From the NCBI GenBank assembly GCA_902587025.1, contig CACIJJ010000001.1, positions 62,001 to 126,000 of the forward strand: a stretch of DNA of 64,000 nucleotides. Direction: 5' to 3'. A program made the position numbers and the translations under genes. Source of the DNA: an uncultured Candidatus Actinomarina sp. (GTDB lineage Bacteria; Actinomycetota; Acidimicrobiia; Actinomarinales; Actinomarinaceae). Below, piece by piece: positions 34,777-44,770 of this stretch (the stretch's first letter is position 1; every line of letters starts with the position of its first letter). Under the pieces are notes generated by a model that searched no databases, was not told where the DNA came from, and saw only the letters and a program-made list of their open reading frames with translations.

Positions 34777-37215
34777 CCCATTTACTGAGAGAAGTAAGGA
34801 AGTTTTTTCATATTCTGTTAATTCATTCTTCTGTAATTTTTGCAATAATAAAACTTGAATGAGTGACAAAGGATCAAGATAAGTATCTCTGATTGCTAAA
34901 GTATTTTTCAGAATTTTATTTGAGTCAAGTAATTCTTTTGACTTAGTAATTCTCTTTATAGCACTTTCTACTTTCAATGATTCTTCAACAATATTCTCAT
35001 ATAGGTAACTAATTTCTTTTTCAACAAGATTTTCTGTGTAAAACCTTGAGATATTTAAATCTGTTTTCGCTAATGTCATTTCAATATTGCTTAATAAATT
35101 TTGAAAAAATGAAGATGAGTTGTAAATTTTTCTTACTTCATTTATTCCAAATTTATTTATTAATTCTTCTAAAGCTGAACCTGAACCATACCAACCTGTA
35201 ATTGTTTGTCGAGTTTGTGCCCAACCAAAGACCCAAGGTATTGCTCTATAGTTTTTAACAGAACTTACTTTAGATCTTTTAGAAGGTCTTGATCCAATAT
35301 TTAAGACAGATAAGAGATTTACTGGCGTCACAGATTCAAAATAGTAAATTAAATTTTCATCATTAATCAGAGACTTATATTTTTGAGAAGATAATTTAGA
35401 AAGCTCATCAAGAAAAGAATGTTCATATTTTATTTCATGATTTTTTGTTTTATTTGCTTTAAAGAATGCAAATAAACCAAGTTTTAAATTTTCTATCGCA
35501 AGATTAGCCGTTGAGTACTTGTCAGATATAACTTCACCTTGTTCAGTGTATCTTATTGCATTTCTGATTGTTCCTTTGGGTTGTGACAAAATTGAATTAT
35601 ATGTTGGTCCACCTCCCCTACTTATAGTTCCACCTCTACCGTGAAAAAATGAAATATTTATATCATGTTTCTCACCAGTACTAAATAAGGCAATTTGTGA
35701 TTTATATACTGACCATTGCGAAGACACAATTCCACCATCTTTATTTGAATCTGAATAACCAAGCATTATTTCTTGACTGTTGTTGAAATTTATTAAATGG
35801 TTTTTGTATTCTTTATTATCAAAAAGATTTGAAATTATATTATGAGATTCTTCTAGATCGTCAATTTCCTCAAATAAAGGGACGAGCATAGGAATATCAG
35901 ATTTATTTTTAATTAATTTTTTACAAAATTTTAATAAATTTAACAAATCATTTTGGTTTTTAGTCATTGATAAAATTATTGAACTTATTACAGTGTCACC
36001 ATATATTTTTTTCCATTCTGGTATCCGCTTAATAAGAGTGGTAAATTCGGAATATTCTTTTTTGAAATTTTCTTTATATCTTAGGACATCTGCATTTTCT
36101 CTTATATCCATTTCGACACCATGAAATTTGAATTGATTTACATAATCAATAAAAGTTCTTAAATCTAAAGATGGAGAACTATTCTTAAAACACTTATTTA
36201 CTTCTGTCTCAAATAAATTTAGATCATCCTGAAATTCACTAAAAGTATTATATCCCTTTTTATTCTTTTGAAAATTATCAAGTCTATGAAAAACAAGCGA
36301 AAGAAATATTCTAAACGGCTCATCAAAATTTATTTTGGTATAGTGTCGATATTCTTTATTTAACAGATTTGAATATTCTTTAATCTTTGACTTAAGTAAT
36401 TGAGGCTCATCTGCATATAAAGTTGAGATACTAAAACTCTCTGATAAATTTATAATTTTTTCTTTATAAATTTGAATAATTTGATTTGAATAAATTTTTA
36501 AAGCTTCTTCAGTAACTTTTAATGTAACAAATGGGTTTCCGTCTCTATCTCCACCTATCCAAGTACCCAACCTTATTATGTCTTTTTGAACTATATTGTT
36601 TTCAATGAATGTCTTGTTAATTTCATCGTAAACATCTGTATACAAATTGTTTAGATAATATATAAGAGTTTTTACCTCATCAATAGGATTGGGTTTAGTT
36701 GATCTAACTTCTCTGGTGTACCAAAGTTGGGTTATTAAATTATTTATTTCATCTAAATCACTTGATTTATTTTCAGAAATGATATTTCCAATTTTGTAAA
36801 GCTTTTTTAAAGTTGATTGTCTTGCACTCTCAGTAGGGTGTGCGGTAAAGACTGGTGAGAATGTGAGGCTTTCCTTATTTTTATCCAAATCATTTTTATC
36901 AATTTCATACTTAAATTTTTCTCTAAATACTTGCTCTGAAATATTCGAAAGATAAAAAAATAATGTGAAAGATTTGGTTAGAATTAAAAGTTCATTTTCA
37001 TCTAAAGTTTTTAATCTTTCATAAATTAAATTTAAAAATTTAGAATTTTTTGATGATCTATATTTCTTTGAATTTACTCTTATTTCTTCAACCAATTCAT
37101 ACTTACTTTTACCTGCCTGTTGTTTAATTACGTTACCTAATTCACTTCCAAGAATATTTATAGTTTTTGATAAAGTGCTGAATTCTGGTTTTATGTTAGA
37201 TTCTTTCTGCATCAT
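34747..37215 (-). CDS. ppc: Phosphoenolpyruvate carboxylase
   Basis: Adds bicarbonate to PEP giving oxaloacetate. 822 residues: FTAHPTES with catalytic His126, GGDRDGNPFV, the mobile loop FFHGRGGTISRGGGP, SRPSKR, and the C-terminal NGLAAGLRNTG that closes on the active site. Slightly shorter than typical enzymes (about 880-930). The ATG overlaps the end-to-start neighbour 37196 by 20 nt. Confidence 0.96.
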   Translation of the reverse strand: MMQKESNIKPEFSTLSKTINILGSELGNVIKQQAGKSKYELVEEIRVNSKKYRSSKNSKFLNLIYERLKTLDENELLILTKSFTLFFYLSNISEQVFREKFKYEIDKNDLDKNKESLTFSPVFTAHPTESARQSTLKKLYKIGNIISENKSSDLDEINNLITQLWYTREVRSTKPNPIDEVKTLIYYLNNLYTDVYDEINKTFIENNIVQKDIIRLGTWIGGDRDGNPFVTLKVTEEALKIYSNQIIQIYKEKIINLSESFSISTLYADEPQLLKSKIKEYSNLLNKEYRHYTKINFDEPFRIFLSLVFHRLDNFQKNKKGYNTFSEFQDDLNLFETEVNKCFKNSSPSLDLRTFIDYVNQFKFHGVEMDIRENADVLRYKENFKKEYSEFTTLIKRIPEWKKIYGDTVISSIILSMTKNQNDLLNLLKFCKKLIKNKSDIPMLVPLFEEIDDLEESHNIISNLFDNKEYKNHLINFNNSQEIMLGYSDSNKDGGIVSSQWSVYKSQIALFSTGEKHDINISFFHGRGGTISRGGGPTYNSILSQPKGTIRNAIRYTEQGEVISDKYSTANLAIENLKLGLFAFFKANKTKNHEIKYEHSFLDELSKLSSQKYKSLINDENLIYYFESVTPVNLLSVLNIGSRPSKRSKVSSVKNYRAIPWVFGWAQTRQTITGWYGSGSALEELINKFGINEVRKIYNSSSFFQNLLSNIEMTLAKTDLNISRFYTENLVEKEISYLYENIVEESLKVESAIKRITKSKELLDSNKILKNTLAIRDTYLDPLSLIQVLLLQKLQKNELTEYEKTSLLLSVNGLAAGLRNTG

Positions 37216-38458
37216 CTATAAATTCGCTACCTGTTGCATCAAAAATTGGTACATTTATTTTTGAAAAATTAATGGATGAAAATTCTGAATGTGGAGTGTG
37301 CATTAATAACATATCATATTCTTCAAAATTTTCCTGAGAAGTTTCCTTATTAACATCCTTATTATCAACTATCAAAGAATCAACAAATGGATCAAAAAAT
37401 GATATTTCAACACCCTTAGACTTAAAGTTTTCAATTATATCTAAAGCAGGAGATTCTCTGGTGTCGCTTATGTCTTTTTTGTATGCAACTCCTAAGATTA
37501 AAATTTTTGAATTTTTCATTGGTTTTTCTAACACATTCATTCTTTCAATTATTCGGTTCACAACATAAGCAGGCATAGAATTATTGATTTCCTGAGCTAG
37601 TTCAACAAACCTTACAGGTTTTCCTATTTGTCTTGTTTTAAATGACAAATATTTTGGATCTATAGGTATGCAATGGCCACCTACACCAGGTCCAGGTCTA
37701 AATGATTCAAATCCAAATGGTTTTGTTTTTGCTGCCTCGACAACTTCCCAAATATCAATATCTAACATATTACACAGAATTGCAAGCTCATTAATAAGCG
37801 CGATATTCACCTGTCTGTAAGTATTTTCAAGAAGTTTTACCATTTCAGCTTCTTTAGTTCCAGATACAACAACAACGGTATCAATTATTTTTTCATAAAA
37901 AGATTTAATTTTTGATAATGAATCATCATTGATTCCACTTACTACTTTTGGAGTATTTTTGAAATTCCATTCTTTATTTCCTGGATCAATTCTTTCTGGT
38001 GAATATCCAAAATAGATATCCTCACCTGGTTTTAGATCTGATATTTTTTGAATTTCTGGTATCAATACCTCTAAAGTCGTACCTGGATAAGTCGTGGATT
38101 CGAGAATAATAATTTGTCCTTTAACAACATTTTTTGCGATTTCTTGAGCTGCACTAATTACATAGCTTAAGTCAGGTTTGAAATCTGTAAGTGGAGTTGG
38201 AACACTTATTACAATATGTTCACAATCTCTTAATAAGTTTGAGTCGTCTGAAAATATAAGCCCTGATTCAATTGATGAGTTTAATGTTTTGTCACTAACA
38301 TCTTCAATTGGTGAGACGCCTTGATTAAGTTTTGAAACTTTTTCAGAATTTATATCATATCCAAAGACTTTTAGACCAGCATCTACCGAATATACTGCCA
38401 ATGGGAGACCTACGTATCCAAGTCCAATTATGCCTAAATCATACTTAAATTTGCTCAT
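37196..38458 (-). CDS. wecC: UDP-N-acetylmannosamine/glucosamine 6-dehydrogenase (WecC-like)
   Basis: NAD-dependent four-electron oxidation of a UDP-HexNAc to its uronic acid. 420 residues from the ATG at 38458 (an upstream ATG at 38494 adds 12 non-conserved residues). N-terminal IIGLGYVGLPLA, the middle FGYSPERIDPG, catalytic cysteine in GPGVGGHCIPIDP, and a C-terminal UDP-binding domain with LGVAYKKDISDTRESPA. The neighbouring 2-epimerase (wecB) makes UDP-ManNAc, so UDP-ManNAcA is the likely product. Overlaps wecB by 14 nt. Confidence 0.88.
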   Translation of the reverse strand: MSKFKYDLGIIGLGYVGLPLAVYSVDAGLKVFGYDINSEKVSKLNQGVSPIEDVSDKTLNSSIESGLIFSDDSNLLRDCEHIVISVPTPLTDFKPDLSYVISAAQEIAKNVVKGQIIILESTTYPGTTLEVLIPEIQKISDLKPGEDIYFGYSPERIDPGNKEWNFKNTPKVVSGINDDSLSKIKSFYEKIIDTVVVVSGTKEAEMVKLLENTYRQVNIALINELAILCNMLDIDIWEVVEAAKTKPFGFESFRPGPGVGGHCIPIDPKYLSFKTRQIGKPVRFVELAQEINNSMPAYVVNRIIERMNVLEKPMKNSKILILGVAYKKDISDTRESPALDIIENFKSKGVEISFFDPFVDSLIVDNKDVNKETSQENFEEYDMLLMHTPHSEFSSINFSKINVPIFDATGSEFIDDAERI

Positions 38459-39530
38459 ATAACTCTTTGTAGATTCTTTCAGATGTTTTACCATCCCAGA
38501 ATTTTATTTCTATACCATTTGAAAGTTTACTCTGAATAGTGTTATTTATTTCATAAATTATTTTTTCTGTCTCAATACCAATTACTTTATTTGTACCCTC
38601 AGTTACAGTTATCGGTCTTTCAGTTTCATTTCTTAATGTAAGACACTTAACATTTAAATGCGTTGTTTCTTCTTGAAGTCCACCTGAATCAGTCAATACT
38701 AAATCAGAACTACTAACAAGGCCGAGAAAATCAATGTATGAGAGTGGATTTAATATAAATATATTTTCGTGTTCCACATCATTATCATTTATATATTTCT
38801 TTAATCTTGGATGAGCTGGTAAGACAATTTGATATTCATCACTAAATTCTTTAAGACCTGCAAATATTTTTGCTAAATTTTCATCGGACAGGTTTGATGG
38901 CCTATGTATCGTGACTACAAAATATTTGCCAGTAATGTTTAATTTTTCTTTAATCTGATCAGAAGATTGTAATATTTTTTCTAAATTTTTTTCAAGTGTA
39001 TCGATCATAATATTTCCAACATTACCCATATATTTTGCTGACAAATTTTCAGAATTTAGATTATCTACTGCATCATCTGATGGAGCAAATAAATAGTCAC
39101 TGATGGAATCTACCATAATTCTGTTTCGTTCTTCTGGCATATCCATATTTCGTGATCTCAATCCAGATTCAACATGAAATAACTCCATTTTTTTATTTTT
39201 CGTAGATATAGCAGCGGCAAGTGTTGATGTAACATCGCCAAATACACCTACATACTTTGATTTATTTGTGTCAAATAATGTATCTAATTTATCAACAATA
39301 TAAGTAGTTTGTTTGTTCATATTTGTTGTTGGAGTATCAAGATATATATCTGGTTCACGAATATTTAAATCTTCAAAAATATTTGAGGACATACTTTTAT
39401 CTTTATGTTGCCCCGTATGAATAAAAAGAGTATTTATTTTATTTTCTTCAAAATATCCAAGTAAAGGTGCAGCTTTAATGAAGTTTGGTCTAGTACCAAC
39501 AACTAATATTGCGTCATAATTTTTTATCAC
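38445..39530 (-). CDS. wecB: UDP-N-acetylglucosamine 2-epimerase (non-hydrolysing)
   Basis: 361 residues of the WecB family: VGTRPNFIKAAPLL (about 11-24), HTGQHKDKSM, the DMPEERNRIMVDSISD region with catalytic Glu and Arg, TIHRPSNL and DSGGLQEE near the C-terminus that holds the UDP. Converts UDP-GlcNAc to UDP-ManNAc in the cytoplasm. The adjoining wecC supports a UDP-ManNAcA pathway. First gene of a minus-strand pair facing a GT gene across 53 nt. Confidence 0.9.
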   Translation of the reverse strand: MIKNYDAILVVGTRPNFIKAAPLLGYFEENKINTLFIHTGQHKDKSMSSNIFEDLNIREPDIYLDTPTTNMNKQTTYIVDKLDTLFDTNKSKYVGVFGDVTSTLAAAISTKNKKMELFHVESGLRSRNMDMPEERNRIMVDSISDYLFAPSDDAVDNLNSENLSAKYMGNVGNIMIDTLEKNLEKILQSSDQIKEKLNITGKYFVVTIHRPSNLSDENLAKIFAGLKEFSDEYQIVLPAHPRLKKYINDNDVEHENIFILNPLSYIDFLGLVSSSDLVLTDSGGLQEETTHLNVKCLTLRNETERPITVTEGTNKVIGIETEKIIYEINNTIQSKLSNGIEIKFWDGKTSERIYKELYEQI

Positions 39531-39583
39531 TACTTTATGATTTTAGTCATAGTATTAATGCTTAATGAACAACTATTATTGAA

Positions 39584-40546
39584 TTGGTGAAAAAAATAGT
39601 ATTAAATGCTTGCGGTGTAAAGTCTCTAGGTGGATTAAAGCTTTTCCTTGAGTCTTTTGACTTTTTTTCAAAGACTGATGCAAAAATATTTGTTTTGTAC
39701 TCAGAGGTAGAATTTTACAAAGATTTAAACAATCAATTTTATGAAAATCCAAGAGTAAAGTTTTACAAAACAACAAACAAAAGATATCTTCATCCATTTT
39801 TAAATTATTTTTTACCTACAAAAATTCTTGAGGAAATTAATAATTCAGATGCAATTGTTCATTTTGGTAATTTTGGGTTCAAAACGCTAAAAAAGTCATT
39901 CGTACTCATTCAGAATATTCTTCCTCTTGTAAATAAAGGTATTAGAAACTCAATTCTTAAATTACTAATAAATAGAAGTATGAATTTATCAAATTTTATA
40001 CTCATTCAGCTAAATCATTTAAAAGAAGATATAGATAAAAAATTTCATTCAAAAATTATACAAATTGGTGAAACAACAAGTTCAGAGGTTGAAATATCAA
40101 ATAAAAGTGGAAAAATAGTTTTTTTTGGAAGTGATGTTGCAAATAAAAATTATAACTTTATGAAAAATGTTTTGAGCAAATTACCAAATACAAATAAGGT
40201 TACAGTTATAAACCCACCAGGCGGTATGGAAAGTTTTAATATTATAAATACAGAAACTCACGATGAGACTCTAGAAGTATTATCCAATAATGAAATTTAT
40301 TTTCATGCTAGCGAGCATGAAACAGTAGGTTTACCACTTTATGAAGCACAAAACCTCGGTTTAAAAGTTGTTGCACCAATAAGTTCATATACTCAGTACT
40401 TCAGTCCAGAAAGTGTCTTTCTGTACAATATCAATGATCCCGATGATGCTCTTAAAAAACTTGATGATGCTAAGTCTTCAAGTATTGAAAAAATTGATAC
40501 ATTAAATTATTCAGAGAACTGGAAAATAGTATTAGATAATATCTAA
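39584..40546 (+). CDS. Glycosyltransferase (GT4-like)
   Basis: 320 residues starting at TTG 39584 or, as likely, GTG 39587. N-terminal NACGVKSLGG resembles the acceptor-side loop of GT4 enzymes, and the C-terminal FHASEHETVGLPLYEAQNLG is the E-x7-E donor motif. GT-B fold, no membrane segment; transfers a sugar to the lipid-linked glycan. The donor cannot be told. The end overlaps the facing glycosyltransferase by 15 nt. Confidence 0.78.
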   Translation: MVKKIVLNACGVKSLGGLKLFLESFDFFSKTDAKIFVLYSEVEFYKDLNNQFYENPRVKFYKTTNKRYLHPFLNYFLPTKILEEINNSDAIVHFGNFGFKTLKKSFVLIQNILPLVNKGIRNSILKLLINRSMNLSNFILIQLNHLKEDIDKKFHSKIIQIGETTSSEVEISNKSGKIVFFGSDVANKNYNFMKNVLSKLPNTNKVTVINPPGGMESFNIINTETHDETLEVLSNNEIYFHASEHETVGLPLYEAQNLGLKVVAPISSYTQYFSPESVFLYNINDPDDALKKLDDAKSSSIEKIDTLNYSENWKIVLDNI

Positions 40547-41764
40547 TTTATTAATAATTGACTTAGCCGTATAGTTTTTAATAAATTTATCTGTATCAAA
40601 TTTATGAATTTTATTAAACATTTCTTCAATTAATAATGAAAGATTTTCTTCTTTAACACTTTTATTTAAAGTTATTAAGTTATCAAATTCATCACTTAAT
40701 TTAATGACAGGATCGTTATCAATTTCTGAGAAGTGGATGATTGGCTTTCCGGTTGCTAAATATTCAACAACTTTACTTGGAATTTGATTTGGATTTTTAT
40801 TTCCAATAGAGAGTAAGCAATGTGCTGAGTTTACCATTAATTTCTGTGCTTCTTCTCTTGATACCTGTGAATAAAAACTGTGTTTATCTATATTTAAGTC
40901 ACATGATTTTATTATTTTTTTAGAATCCTCGTTTACATACCAAGAAAATTCCATTTCATTATTTTTTTTAATTAAACCTAAGAATGAATTTGGGGATCTC
41001 ACACCCTTTGTGAATATTCCAAAATAAGAAATTTTTATTGGTTTGGATGAATAATCGTATGATAAAGCACTATTAAAATGATTATTGTCAAAATTACTTA
41101 TTGGATTGGCGACTATTAATTTATCACTTGGTATGCCAAAGAATTGCTTGTGATCATCCAATGCATCTTGGTGGGTAAATAAAATATTATCAGCAAGAGA
41201 GTAAAATTTTTTTTCATATCGTTTATTTAAACCTGAATAAAGAAATCGATTATTTTCTGGCGCATCGATCTTTAAAGAAAATGGATCACCAATATCCATT
41301 ATCCAATGTTTTTTAACTTTTTTATTAATAAAGTAAGCTGCCATATGAGAAGAAAAAGGCAAACTAACAGAAATTATGACATCATAATCTTTTGAAATTT
41401 TATTTCTATTTTTGTAAATTTGATAAAGCCAGAACATTGAATAATCAGGCCAAGCAAGATAATTGATAAATAATCGATATATTTTTTTCAAAACTCCATA
41501 AAATATTTTTTTTAATACATCTCCAGAAGAAACTTGTTTTGATTTTTCTCTTAGATTTGAAACTATATTTATATTATTATTATTTCCAAAATATAGTATT
41601 TCAACATTATTTGTATCAAAATCTGGATACATCCCAGTTAAAATACTTACATTATGTCCATTGGCGATAAGTTCGTCTACCAATAATTTCCATCGAGTTG
41701 TTCGGGGGCTTACATGTGGTAAGTATTGATGCGTAACAATTAATATCTTTTTATACTTTTTCAT
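40532..41764 (-). CDS. Glycosyltransferase (GT4-like)
   Basis: 410 residues, GT-B fold: N-terminal HQYLPHVSPRTTRWKLLVDEL, typical of the WcaI/FucT-like group, MDIGDPFSLK in the middle, and QIPSKVVEYLATGKPIIHFS as the donor-binding region where the motif is degenerate. Probably peripheral to the inner membrane. It overlaps the polymerase-like gene by 14 nt. Confidence 0.8.
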   Translation of the reverse strand: MKKYKKILIVTHQYLPHVSPRTTRWKLLVDELIANGHNVSILTGMYPDFDTNNVEILYFGNNNNINIVSNLREKSKQVSSGDVLKKIFYGVLKKIYRLFINYLAWPDYSMFWLYQIYKNRNKISKDYDVIISVSLPFSSHMAAYFINKKVKKHWIMDIGDPFSLKIDAPENNRFLYSGLNKRYEKKFYSLADNILFTHQDALDDHKQFFGIPSDKLIVANPISNFDNNHFNSALSYDYSSKPIKISYFGIFTKGVRSPNSFLGLIKKNNEMEFSWYVNEDSKKIIKSCDLNIDKHSFYSQVSREEAQKLMVNSAHCLLSIGNKNPNQIPSKVVEYLATGKPIIHFSEIDNDPVIKLSDEFDNLITLNKSVKEENLSLLIEEMFNKIHKFDTDKFIKNYTAKSIINKLDII

Positions 41765-43139
41765 TTTTAAACTCTAAAAGCATTAAGCCTAGTGAAATTG
41801 CGAACATTGTACTTAATTCCTCAGCCTGAAAGAAAAACATTAACATGATGACTGCTAAATTTGAGAAAATATAAAATGAATATTCATTTCCTTTGTTATA
41901 AAGTTTTTTCAAAACATTAAATAAAAATATTAGAAACCACGATAATCCTATGATGCCACCTGAAAAATAAAAATTTATATACAAATTATTAAATGAAACA
42001 ATCTGCCCTGGATTTCTATAAATAATTTCTCCATCTACATTTTTCTTTGTTAATTCATCATAAGTTGGAGAGAAGTTCAAATTAGCAATTCCTAATCCTT
42101 GTCCAAATATTTGGATATTTTCGCCAGAAATGTATTGATTTAGTATAAAGATATTTTCAAAACCATCTAATCCTCCCCTTGTTATTAAAGTGATTCTCTC
42201 GAATAGACTTTTTGTTACACTCTCTGAATTTTTAGCTTCATCTAATTTATCATCATATAGTGAACAATTACATTTATCAGGAGATTCCGGTGGACACATT
42301 GAAGGATCTAATGCTGGAAATTTATAACCAATATTATTCCCTATAAAACTGGAAAATAATAAAAATATAATTGGAATAATAAATAAAAAGTCAAAATTTT
42401 TATTTTTTAATGTCCATAAGAAAGATGCAAAAAAGATTCCAAGAATCAAGCTAATTACTCCTGTTAAACTTCTCGATAAAATAATTGCAAGGATTGGTAA
42501 TATTGTCAACCCATACCAAATGGCTTGTTTTCGTGCTAAGTAAAAGTTTAATGGAATGATAGGTGCTAACCATACTGCTAAGAAACTTGGCTCTCTGAAA
42601 GTTCCATAATTCCTAAGTATCGAACATGCCCTCTTTATTGGTTGAGACCAACCTCCTGAACCGGGTCTATTTCTTGAAAAATCTTGAAAATCAAATATGT
42701 ATGAAAAGTATGATATTAGTGACAAAAGAGAAACTGTAATGCCAATTAAAGATATAAATTTTATAATCGTATCTCGTTCGAAGTAAATACTTAAAGTGTA
42801 AACAAACCAAATAACAGCAATAAATCCAAGAAGCTTAAGTAGTCTAAGTAAAATGTATTGAGTGAATGAAGAAGTAGCAAACTCAGGTAGATCGGGACTG
42901 TAAGCTACAGCTCTAATTAAAGTGACAAAAGCAAAATATAAAAGTAACACTCTCAATGAATCGAATTGATTAAATTCAATTTCAAAATCAAAAAAATAAT
43001 ATATTAAGTAAATAAATATAAAAATAGAAACTCCTATCCAAGGCAAGGGTATTGAAAATAAACTGAAAGCATCAAGGCTTTCAAAGAAAATGCCAATTAA
43101 AAAAAGATAGAAAAGTGATGTAATTTTTTTTGTTTTCAA
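41751..43139 (-). CDS. O-antigen polymerase/ligase-like membrane protein (Wzy type)
   Basis: 462 residues, ten or more membrane segments, with a large polar loop (about 265-380) between late helices, the topology of Wzy polymerases and O-antigen ligases. Within the loop I see cysteines (CPPE...CNCS). The sequence FREPSFLAVWLAPIIP is a conserved-looking charged segment of this superfamily. Sequence alone cannot separate polymerase from ligase. It overlaps the heparinase-like gene by 4 nt. Confidence 0.8.
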   Translation of the reverse strand: MKTKKITSLFYLFLIGIFFESLDAFSLFSIPLPWIGVSIFIFIYLIYYFFDFEIEFNQFDSLRVLLLYFAFVTLIRAVAYSPDLPEFATSSFTQYILLRLLKLLGFIAVIWFVYTLSIYFERDTIIKFISLIGITVSLLSLISYFSYIFDFQDFSRNRPGSGGWSQPIKRACSILRNYGTFREPSFLAVWLAPIIPLNFYLARKQAIWYGLTILPILAIILSRSLTGVISLILGIFFASFLWTLKNKNFDFLFIIPIIFLLFSSFIGNNIGYKFPALDPSMCPPESPDKCNCSLYDDKLDEAKNSESVTKSLFERITLITRGGLDGFENIFILNQYISGENIQIFGQGLGIANLNFSPTYDELTKKNVDGEIIYRNPGQIVSFNNLYINFYFSGGIIGLSWFLIFLFNVLKKLYNKGNEYSFYIFSNLAVIMLMFFFQAEELSTMFAISLGLMLLEFKNEKV

Positions 43140-44770
43140 TTTATACGTTTGTATCCTTTCGAGAATTTAAATTTAACTCCCTCATTCAATTCTCCCCAGT
43201 TTTCATATGGGTTTAAATTCGTATCATTAGAAAAATCACTTATTAGTATATTTCCATTTTCAATTACTATTTTTCTATAAATTTTATTTCCATTAAAAAC
43301 TGCGCTGCCTAAAAAATTATTTTTATCTAAAAATAACAATTTACCATCTTCCATATAGTTAAGCTTAAAACAATCAAATTCTGATTCCTTTGGAAATTTT
43401 ATATCCGCATTTGGACCCCAATGAAATTTCATTGATCTAAATTCATTTCTTGTTTTTATGTCGTCTGTATATGTTCCCGTACCTGGATCTCTTGCTACCC
43501 ATTTGCCTTCAGTAAAACACTCTATTGAAAGTTGATCATAATGAGCATGTCCACCAACACTATTTTGTCCTATTTGGCCACATCTGACACTAAAGTATTC
43601 AGAACCATCATTATTGCGCCAAATAAAAATACCAAAATCTGGAAATGTATATAGATTGAAATCATTTTGAAATATTTTAATTAAAGGATGGTCAACCTTT
43701 GAGAAACTCGTTAAATCTATAGATTCATTTTTTAGATTGGGCACTTCAATCGAGTTTTTATTATCAAAATTAAAGAAATGATCAATGAGATTTATTAACC
43801 AATCCATTTTTAAAGGATCATCTTCATCATGATAAAAGTAGAAAAGTCTCCCTGAATCATTATCACCAATCTGAGAAAGTTCTCCATTAACCATAAGCAA
43901 ATTTAATAATCTTCTATTTGAAAATACTAATTTTTCAATTAATTCAATTAATGATGGTTCAGGTTTAATTTCATCTAAAGAAAGTTTAAAAATGATTAAG
44001 GCTTCAGTTATAAATGCAGAATAATGGGATGATCCTTCAAAATTAGTTCCATCTTTATAGAACTGTCTATTTAATTCATTATTAAGTTCATTCAAATAAT
44101 ATGTAGTGTCATCTTCATAACCATCAAATTTATAAGTTGCTAGAGTCAAAATTATTGAACATAATTCAATTAAATAATGATTTCCAATAACATTTCCATC
44201 GTTTTCAAGATTTTCGGTAATGTATTCATAGTGTTGACAAATAAATGTATCAATTAAGTCTTTATTATTGCCAAGAATCTTTGAATCTAAATTATTTTTT
44301 TCTAAAAAATTTCGATGAAAAATTAGATTTATATTTCTGATTGCTACATCCATTGGACTATTCCAGTAAATTAATGGAAAATTGTTTACATCAACATTTT
44401 CATGCAAAGTATTCTCTTTATTCAAGATTGATAATAAATCTAATTTTTGTAAAAATTGTAGCCTAGAGGCTTCATAAGGAACTTTTACATCACCCTTGTT
44501 GAAATAAGCAGGAATAAATTTATTGTGTGATTGGAAATCATTTTCACTAAAAATATCCGTTGATGTTACTAAATCATCGGTCTCCTTTCCAAAAATTTTT
44601 TTAGAATAATTAATTTTGTCATCTGTATTTGATAATAGGTAAGACGCCAGCAACTGATGATAATTTGGATTGGTGTACTCAAAAGATTTAAATTTAGTGG
44701 GAATAATTATTTTTTTTGCAAATAAGTTTCTTAGATTGAATCTTGTTCTTTGTAAAAAAAGTTTAAGCAT
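43136..44770 (-). CDS. Heparinase II/III-like protein
   Basis: 544 residues: an alpha-helical N-terminal half (alginate-lyase-like toroid) and a beta-rich C-terminal half with GHAHYDQLSIECFTEGKWVA-type segment around residue 410 and RDPGTGTYT, characteristic of heparinase II/III-like proteins. Known members cleave uronic-acid polysaccharides by beta-elimination; those encoded inside synthesis loci may trim or epimerise the product. No signal peptide is visible. Overlaps its neighbours by 4 and 8 nt. Confidence 0.85.
   Translation of the reverse strand: MLKLFLQRTRFNLRNLFAKKIIIPTKFKSFEYTNPNYHQLLASYLLSNTDDKINYSKKIFGKETDDLVTSTDIFSENDFQSHNKFIPAYFNKGDVKVPYEASRLQFLQKLDLLSILNKENTLHENVDVNNFPLIYWNSPMDVAIRNINLIFHRNFLEKNNLDSKILGNNKDLIDTFICQHYEYITENLENDGNVIGNHYLIELCSIILTLATYKFDGYEDDTTYYLNELNNELNRQFYKDGTNFEGSSHYSAFITEALIIFKLSLDEIKPEPSLIELIEKLVFSNRRLLNLLMVNGELSQIGDNDSGRLFYFYHDEDDPLKMDWLINLIDHFFNFDNKNSIEVPNLKNESIDLTSFSKVDHPLIKIFQNDFNLYTFPDFGIFIWRNNDGSEYFSVRCGQIGQNSVGGHAHYDQLSIECFTEGKWVARDPGTGTYTDDIKTRNEFRSMKFHWGPNADIKFPKESEFDCFKLNYMEDGKLLFLDKNNFLGSAVFNGNKIYRKIVIENGNILISDFSNDTNLNPYENWGELNEGVKFKFSKGYKRIN

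Noticed and set aside
39541-39560. Short palindrome TATGA...TCATA before the glycosyltransferase at 39584
   Set aside because: Only five base pairs, A+T-rich; expected by chance in this composition.
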